Assembly (NCBI GenBank): GCA_025267735.1
Contig: CM046301.1
Location: 12,894,190 to 12,958,189 of the forward strand
DNA length: 64,000 nt
Source of the DNA: Mactra quadrangularis
Taxonomy: Eukaryota; Mollusca; Bivalvia; Venerida; Mactridae
Reading direction: 5' to 3'
In this document: positions 57,521 to 64,000 of the stretch, in pieces
How the letters are laid out: each line of letters begins with the position of its first letter
Position numbering within the stretch: position 1 is the first letter of the stretch
The notes under the pieces: model-generated
Databases searched by the model: none
What the model saw: only the letters and a program-made list of their open reading frames with translations
Told to the model about the DNA's origin: nothing
Program-made: the position numbers and the translations under genes

Positions 57521-60089
57521 TTATACTATTTTTGACAAATGATTGGCATCTTTCTTATCTAGATAGTACAGCCTTCCATTTCTTGTTGATGGAAGAGACA
57601 CACTGCACAATATACCAGGAATAGGTACCCAGCATGTGTCTTCTCTTGCAGGCCATTTGAATGTGAGAGCAGTGCCATGGGGATGCATGAATGAAACTAG
57701 AACATCACTATCATCTTGTGACTGGTCCTTAATGTTGCCTACCCACCATTTACCATCATATTTGCAAACAATATACTGTCCTGGCACAAATTGTACAATG
57801 TTGGTTGGTTTTGGTTGCAAACTTGGAAATATTTGGGCAGTGTATGCAGCAACATCACCAGAAATTCGATGCACATTTACACTGTTGATGGATGCAGGAA
57901 TAAAGCAGTGATGTGAGCATGTCCCTGGAACACTTTTTGCACCTTCAAAAGGTTTCATTTGATGGACTTCATGTTCTATGATCTGCTCTTTTGTTATAAA
58001 AAAGAATTGTACATTTTTATGTGCTGACAACCCCAGTTATACAATTGTCTTGGTGTTAAAATATGCCCAGATGTAGTTGCCTGTAAACTGGCTTTTGCTG
58101 CTTCCCTTTTTATTATGCCCCCAACTCCATCACAAGCATTTTTGCCATGACTTGTTGCAAAAAAATGCCACTCTGCTTCAATTCCAAAGTCATGAACTCG
58201 ATAAAGTAGGTTGCTAAAATTTTTGAATTTTTTATATTGTGATGCTGCCCCATCAGAGAAATAGAAAAGTTTGGAAACTTCAGGGCACATTTTCTTTATG
58301 TAGTTTATAATTGGTTGTTGAAACATGTGTACTGCAACTGTACTGTGGAATGATGTAAATAGTCACTGATCACACACATGCTAGAATGACAAAGATGTCC
58401 CTGATCATCTTTAAAGTAAGCAACAAAAGGATGGAGTGTTGCTTGAGAATTGTCCCAGTGAAACCCTTGAGCGGCATCCTGTACTGTAAAGCTATAATTT
58501 TCAGAAAAATCTAAAATTAGAACTACATCAGAAGGTTTTATGTTACTTATTAATTCGGAAAGAAATTTTGATTGGTGCTTTGCAATGAAATGATGAGTTG
58601 TTAGTTTGTCTATTTTCTTTACAATGGTCTCTAGAAAAGCATCTAAATTATTTGAGTAATCATGAAGAGTTGTCCTATCTGTGGTTACCCACTGCTTATA
58701 GTTCACTATGTCATCAGATGATACATCATTTTCTTCAAAACCTGAAGCCAAAAAGTGTTTCAAAGCTTTACGTTTAGGACATTTGTCACATCTGTGTATC
58801 ATGCATATTTTATCATCAGTTGAACACACTGGAACTTTCATTAAGTCATGGTATGTTAACTTTCTTTCTATAGGGAAAGAACTTATCATAAGTTTTACAT
58901 TTTGGTGAATAGTACATACACACAGATAATGAGTTCCTCTGCATCCAACTGTAATGCACTCTTTGGGTCTTAACAAGCAGAACGTGGACAGACCCACTTT
59001 ATCATTGGGATATGTTGATTGATAATTTTGATAAAGTTCATTGAGGTTCATAAGTATTAATCTTTTTTGTTTGTGAACTCGGGTTCCGTCATCCTGCTTT
59101 ACAGATATGAAATCTTTAGCCCCTGGGAGAAGCCTTGAATATTCATCACAATGATAAAATTCTATAACTTGTTTTGTAACATCATCTGACAAAGTTCTGC
59201 CTTGCTTTGGTTCAATTTCTCCCAGGATACCTTTTTCATTAAACAATTTCCTTGACATTTTAACTTTGTACTCACTTACATTAAATTCTGAAGCAATTTA
59301 TGCTTGAGACCAACTTTGTGGAGCAAGTGTAAGGAGTTGTATTTGTTTCTGTCTGGAAAAAACTTGAATTTTTTGGCGTACTAAATTAGTAAGAAATGTC
59401 ATGTCACTACACCCCCTGCACACATTTTCATTTTTATGCTATGATGGGACAATGTCTGTCATTTGCACATTCAAACATTCAGCAGGATGGGAAGATGCAG
59501 CTCCATTTACCTCTAAACATTTTCTTTAACCTTAACTGCATTTGTCTCTTTTACTGACCAGCTCAGACTTAAGTGGAGAAAAACCAGCATTAGTTAAACT
59601 TTGATTAAGAATTTGTTTGTTAAGAGAGGTAATACTTGAGATGACAACAGATTTATCCCTACCACAGGCAGAAGTTAATGGATTAAACTCTACATCAACT
59701 TCCTGGGGAATTTGAGGTTGTGTCAGCACACAAGCAGGACAGAGTTTTTGCCCAGGTTTAACATTTTTGCCTGTGCATTGTTACTCCCTGACTTTTTCAT
59801 TGCTGACAAGTCGTAGGCATTTACTGTGTATTGAAGAAGGATGAATGCCATAGGGATCACAGCAATGGCGTTGCAAAAAAGCATATTTATCTAACAGTAA
59901 CATTTTATGATGAAGGCAAATAGTGTATTCTGTGTTAGGCTTATCTAATCCACTTCTCCAAAGAAGTAGTTCTTGATCTGGTAATTCAAAATCATTAAGT
60001 TTTAGAAGACAAGACTTGTTGTTTGTGTATGAGCCCTTGTGACAAATCTCCTGTTCTCCTAATAACTTGCCTATATCACAGGGCTCCAT
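57521..60089 (-). pseudogene. Transposase of the Sola-like element, recently broken
   Basis: Starts MEPCDIGKLLGEQEICHKGS at 60089. Order: Cys/His-rich N-terminus (CLHHKMLLLDKYAFLQRHCC, then DPYGIH and CLRLVS); LCPACVLTQ; a middle with CRGTHYLCVCTIHQNVKLM and CDKCPKR; candidate catalytic blocks ILDFSENYSF, QDAAQGFHWDNSQATLHPF, LFYFSDGAASQYK and HGKNACDGVGGIIKREA; C-terminus with DGKWWVG, SFMHPHG and CWVPIPGILC. Breaks seen: a TAA after VSNEKVRE (~59780), stops around 59300-59530, a frameshift near 58345 at a doubled ACAGT, and a 1-nt shift near 58010 in an A run. It would cut and paste the element; now presumably inactive. Confidence 0.8.
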
Positions 60090-60849
60090 GTTTTGTTATT
60101 TTGTTAATGAATTATTCTAATATAATCAAAAGTATTAAAATACCTAAAAAACTTGTATCTATTACCTATTGCAATCAATAACACTAGTAAACTGATTTAT
60201 AGAAGCATTTTAATATATCTAATTTTACATATTAAAAGTGCTTCTTAAAATACTTGAAAACTTGTATGTGTTAGCTATAATTGCTTGATCACTAACAATA
60301 GTAAACTAATTTTAAACTAATTAAGAACAGAAATGTTGCAGTAAGCTTGAAAATCAGTATAACATTACATGTAACTTGCAAGTCAAAACTGAATCTGATG
60401 ATTTCATTTACAGCACAAAAATTATGATGTCATTCCAGGCATCATAGTGATGATGTCATTAACTTAACAAAAACTGATGATGTCATAACTTTTGACAGCC
60501 AAATTGATGATGTCATCAAAATGTGTGTCACTATATGATCTTAACTGAGCTTGTCTTCTGTTTGAACAAAGTGCAAGTATGATTTTATGTTTAATGATAA
60601 GGAAGGTTAAACAATTTTTTATATCAAAATACATGTTTGGTGAAATTGATGCATTAATTTTAGCCACTAATATGTTATACATTTTGATCTAGTAAGTTTT
60701 ATGTTGCACTATTAAATTAATTTGAAATAAGATAGCTATATTTTAATTGTAATAACAAATTCTTTTTTTTTCAAAAAAAACTATATTAAGCATATTTTAG
60801 CATGTAGGCAGCAGGTACAAGAATTTGGACTCCAGAGAACCGAAAAACT
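60090..60849. other. 5' flank of the transposase
   Basis: AT-rich. Two units sharing actagtaaactgattt/aatagtaaactaatttt and ttgtat(c/g)t(a/g)tta lie at 60130-60320. Holds the TGATGTCA cluster. Confidence 0.5.
60425..60515. promoter_or_regulatory. Cluster of four TGATGTCA (CRE/ATF-like) sites
   Basis: Exact TGATGTCA at 60425, 60451, 60478 and 60508, spaced 26-30 bp, 340-430 bp upstream of the transposase start on the minus strand. TGANGTCA is the known half of CREB/ATF-type bZIP sites. Confidence 0.6.
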
Positions 60850-61776
60850 CAAAGCTAAATTTTGTTCAAAATGATATTTTTAAAAACATTTTTTCAATAA
60901 AAGGAAATAAATTACATTCCAATTTTTTAATATGATAATAATATATAGTAGGGCAATGTAACCAAAAAGTTTCATAGCTATAGCAATTGTCCCTATTTTT
61001 TACGGCACCTTGAACACCATGGCCAAAACTGATAATTTCAATTTTTGACCACTTTCAGAGACAATTATCTCCAAAACTAATTGCTTAAAACTTTTTTCTG
61101 TATCATAACATCAATAAAGACAATAAACTAAACATGTATACATTTTTTATGAGAATATCTTTACAAATATGAAAGATATAGCACATTGAACTTGTAAAAA
61201 ACCCAGAATTTCGGTAAAAAGGGGGGGGTACCCTTGTTAAAATTAAAAATATTTTTTTCTTTAATGATGTAATAATAATATATGACCATATTCATATTAA
61301 ATATCCTTATACAAAAATTACATAAAAGTTTTAAAGTAATATGTTTAATAATAAAGAAAATATAGAACTTCATATGTCAACATTTCTTCAGCATTCTTGA
61401 TACTTTTTGTTCAAAATGGCCGTGGGGCCATTTTCGGCTCAAATTTTCTCAAAATTTGAAATAATATGGTACCCATTAATTAATTAATTCAAATATGTAC
61501 TAAATGTGAGTACAAATATGCTGTATGGAGATTCTGGGAGCATTCTTTCTATCAAAATTTTGCACTCAAAGATGGCTAAAATCTAATAAAATTCTAGATC
61601 CAATAAAAGAGCTATACATACTAACTTCAAACGTCTGTATCTTAATAACTATTTGGAGTACAATACTAAAATTTTGGATTTCTCCATGAATAAGATTAAA
61701 TTTGATGTGGTTAAAATTTTAGCAAAATCCATGACATGAACTGGGAGGCACTGGGTGATTGGGTATGGAATGACCC
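60850..61776 (-). repeat. Right terminal inverted repeat
   Basis: Inverted partner of 55732-56643. Confidence 0.9.
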
Positions 61777-61780
61777 TAAG

Positions 61781-62000
61781 GTAGAATAGCCATCAATAGG
61801 TCATTTTTATTCAGAATAGTGTACAGATCAATAATATGTAGTTTGTTTTGCTTAAATGTTGATTTTTAAGATGTTATAGCAAATATTCATCAAAGTCATC
61901 ATTTCATTATCTCTTAAGATAAATTATTCATCCATAAGTTCATTTTAATCAGAATGATGCACAGATAATGAAAATGTAAATAATATTTTGATATTGTTAT
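61781..62000 (+). repeat. AT-rich ~150-bp tandem units (right part)
   Basis: Continues the array of 55491-55731; shared tcattttta(t/a)tcagaat(a/g) and gt/gcacagat(c/a)a runs. Confidence 0.6.
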
Positions 62001-62180
62001 ATTTATGAAAAATGATTTTGTACTTTTTACATGAGGAATTTAGAGGTTACATAATACAAAACCTTTGAAGCTTGAATGACTCATATGTCCAGTCAGTAGG
62101 CGGAGCTTATCAGCATCTTACTTTTGTCAATCAACTTTTCTTAATTGGTGCCAGCCAATTAAAATGTAATTAGAATTGGA
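62001..62180. other. Non-coding stretch
   Basis: Nothing recognisable. Confidence 0.4.
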
Positions 62181-62185
62181 ACTGA

Positions 62186-62218
62186 CCAATCGGGCGACAC
62201 CTGTCTTTGTCTTATAAA
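62186..62218 (+). promoter_or_regulatory. CCAAT box and TATA box
   Basis: CCAAT at 62186-62190 and TATAAA at 62213-62218, 27 bp apart, with a second ccaatt at 62156. A transcript would start near 62245 (gcactctgctgctttctct). No coding exon follows that I can support. Confidence 0.4.
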
Positions 62219-62259
62219 CTGATGCACAGCCCGATTTTGGCACTCTGCTGCTTTCTCTA

Positions 62260-63044
62260 AGTTTAAAAAAAGTATTCTTTTACGTTTTTGCAAAAGCAAT
62301 ATTTAATTAGTTTAACATGGTTTAGTCATTGATATTTCATTTTAGTAAGTTCCAATTTTGTAACTAGATTGTGAATTCTATTTTGGAAATGGACAGGCAA
62401 GCTTGTAAATATTAATTTACTTAGACTTTAGTTTGTTTGAAATGTTGATTATTACTCAGAAATAGTTGTTTTTACTACTGCAGAGTCATATGCAGATTAT
62501 GACTTAGTTTTAATATAAGATATTTTTGACACTGTTTACTTTAGTTAAGACTCTGACATAATTTGGGTATTAATGTAAATATTTGTATATATTTTTACCT
62601 TTCCTATCTCATTTATTTTAATGTCATGTTAAGTTCATTTTTGCCTTATTTTTATCCTACTTGCTTTAACGTTTTTGCCTTCAAGTCATTTTTTCCTTTT
62701 CTATCTTACTTATGTTTATCTTACTTGGTTTTTAAAGTTTTCGCCTACAAGTTTGTTTTCGCCTCATAATCTTACTTTAATTATCTTAGTTTTCACTTTT
62801 GGTTTCATCATTCAAAAATAAATTTAGTAGCAAACCAGGTGTTTTTTATTATTTAGACCTTAACTCAGAAGGCAATTCATATTCACATTTCATCTGAGTA
62901 TTTGTCTCAATACTCAGCGGGCTGTGACTATTCCGTACAAGTTAGTCACTGGTGTCATCCTGACGAACCGCTAGATAAAAAGAAACTAGCCTCTATTTGA
63001 ACTTAAGATTAACCGACATATCGAACAAACCGGACCCAGATCCG

Positions 63045-63045
<1 letters not shown>
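62260..63045. other. Non-coding stretch
   Basis: Contains repeated tttttgcctt/tatcttact-type runs at 62580-62790 that give a hydrophobic open frame; I see no gene. Confidence 0.4.

Positions 63046-63088
<43 letters not shown>
63046..63088. repeat. (GA)n microsatellite
   Basis: About 20 GA units. It makes a Ser-Leu run in a minus-strand frame, which is incidental. Confidence 0.95.
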
Positions 63089-63090
<2 letters not shown>

Positions 63091-63484
63091 GGGTTGGGTT
63101 CGCCACACTAGTATAATATTCTATTTTGATTCCCTGTATGCTTAACCACGCCCCCACGTTTACGCCATATTTTAAGGCGGGGCTAACAAACCTACCGTAG
63201 ATGTGTGACGACAGTAGTCGTGTGAGAATAAATGCTTGCCCCATTTTGTAAACAATACGACATGTGCGCATTGCCGCCACTGGAACAAAGTCAGAGGTAT
63301 ACCTATTGTTTATGTAGCGATTTAATCCAGGGAAGCAGGCTAATGGGAATTCCCGCAATGGTTTGTGGGTGGTCAATGGGTGAATGTCATCAAGGTCGAA
63401 CTATTTCTAGAATTTATACCGTCTGTTACGCAGTAGAATTTAGGGTTATAAAACATGTCCGTGAAGTTAGCTATCTATTGTCTT
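63089..63484. other. Less AT-rich unique-looking stretch
   Basis: Open frames of about 110 codons exist on both strands but neither shows a known motif. Could hold an exon; not supported. Confidence 0.3.
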
Positions 63485-64000
63485 TTCACTATTCAAAAGT
63501 TTATTCGCACTATACACAGCTATGTATTGAGAAATCTATTCATTCAGAAGTCTATTCGCATTTACTGTATACATAGATATAGGTAAGTTCAAAAATCTGG
63601 ACGAAAATCTATTCACAAAAGCCGAAAAGACATTCGGATCTCTATTCAAAAGTCTATTCGCAAAAAACTCAGTAATGCAATCAAAAAGAGTCAAAAGTCT
63701 TCTCGTGGAATACGTAAAGAGACAAATGTCCATTCAAAAGTCTATTCAGAAGTTTATTTGCAAACGCATAGCTATACATTCAGAATATTCTAGAAGTCTT
63801 TCCGTAAAGTGACGAAAATACACATGTCTACTGAAAGTTCTATCCAGAAGTTTATTCGCAAAAACATAGTTGTGCTATCTGAATGTGCCAGACGTCTATT
63901 TCCGGAATGCGAAGCGACAGATGTCCATTCAAAAGTCTATTCAGAAGTTTATTTGTAAACGCTTAGCTTGTCATTTAGAATGTTCCAGAAGTCTATATTG
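63485..64000 (+). repeat. 94-bp satellite running off the window
   Basis: Units start near 63627, 63719, 63813 and 63908 (period 92-95). Each contains TTCAAAAGTCTATTC(G/A)(C/G)A and CAGAAGTTTATT(T/C)GCAAA-type runs. The short word (A)AGTCTATTC also repeats inside units. Not a multiple of three; non-coding. Confidence 0.8.

Larger units (their letters stand above)
55732..61776. mobile_element. 6045-bp DNA transposon with ~920-bp terminal inverted repeats (Sola-like)
   Basis: Begins GGGTCATTCCATACC and ends with its inverse. TAAG is duplicated at 55728-55731 and 61777-61780, supported by the uninterrupted tandem-repeat units nearby. The arms extend to ~56643 and ~60850 and are roughly 90 percent alike by eye. 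It encodes a transposase-like protein on the minus strand with only a few breaks. Four-bp duplications, long arms and the Cys/His-rich and C-terminal blocks fit Sola elements; this assignment is from memory and not certain. Confidence 0.85.

Noticed and set aside
57636..57911. 91-codon plus-strand frame opposite the transposase
   Set aside because: Shadow of the minus-strand coding sequence.
62993..63376. 127-codon minus-strand frame with a Ser-Leu run
   Set aside because: The run is the GA microsatellite; no motif on either side and no splice or promoter support.

Overview
The window is eukaryotic, AT-rich animal DNA with no bacterial gene structure. Most open frames are short and incidental. 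It is dominated by layered transposable elements: non-LTR retrotransposons, tRNA-headed SINEs ending in a GGCGTTAAACCC-type tail, DNA transposons and MITEs, the dispersed 'TTTAGCTCACCTGAGC' repeat, and satellites. This mix is most like a mollusc, probably a bivalve. The taxonomic call is inference; no host gene was recognised by homology.

Layout. 0.3-7.9 kb: a ~7.6 kb non-coding region bounded by inverted arrays of a CGTCTTACTAAACATCG motif, holding a diverged array with an 18-bp conserved core. 8.1-13 kb: a ~145-bp tandem repeat split by a ~3.6 kb insertion that carries six RFX/X-box-like palindromes. 13-27.9 kb: one old RNase-H-bearing LINE (plus strand) split by five insertions: a 6.56 kb element with an 8-bp target duplication, a 3.4 kb element at TTAA, a TA-flanked MITE, a 0.86 kb element with an 8-bp duplication, and a SINE. 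Conceptually removing each insertion rejoins recognisable LINE protein, which fixes the element ends. 28-35 kb: LINE fragments and a 3-kb inverted repeat around a CR1-like LINE.

35.4-53.5 kb: the best candidate for a host gene. Five exons on the plus strand (54, 18, 27, 27 and 239 nt), all joined in phase 1, each with good splice signals, reading open to a stop at 53519. Its last intron holds an almost complete antisense CR1-like LINE (ORF1 with PHD-like and SGNH-esterase-like parts; ORF2 with endonuclease and RT), itself split by a second copy of the TTAA element. Its first visible intron shows an A-x-B-A-y-B duplication that could be a real tandem duplication or two haplotypes joined in assembly.

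55.7-61.8 kb: a 6045-bp DNA transposon with ~920-bp terminal inverted repeats, a 4-bp TAAG duplication and a recently broken transposase on the minus strand (probably Sola-like), with four TGATGTCA boxes upstream of the transposase. 62-64 kb: a CCAAT/TATA promoter-like site, a GA microsatellite and a 94-bp satellite running off the window.
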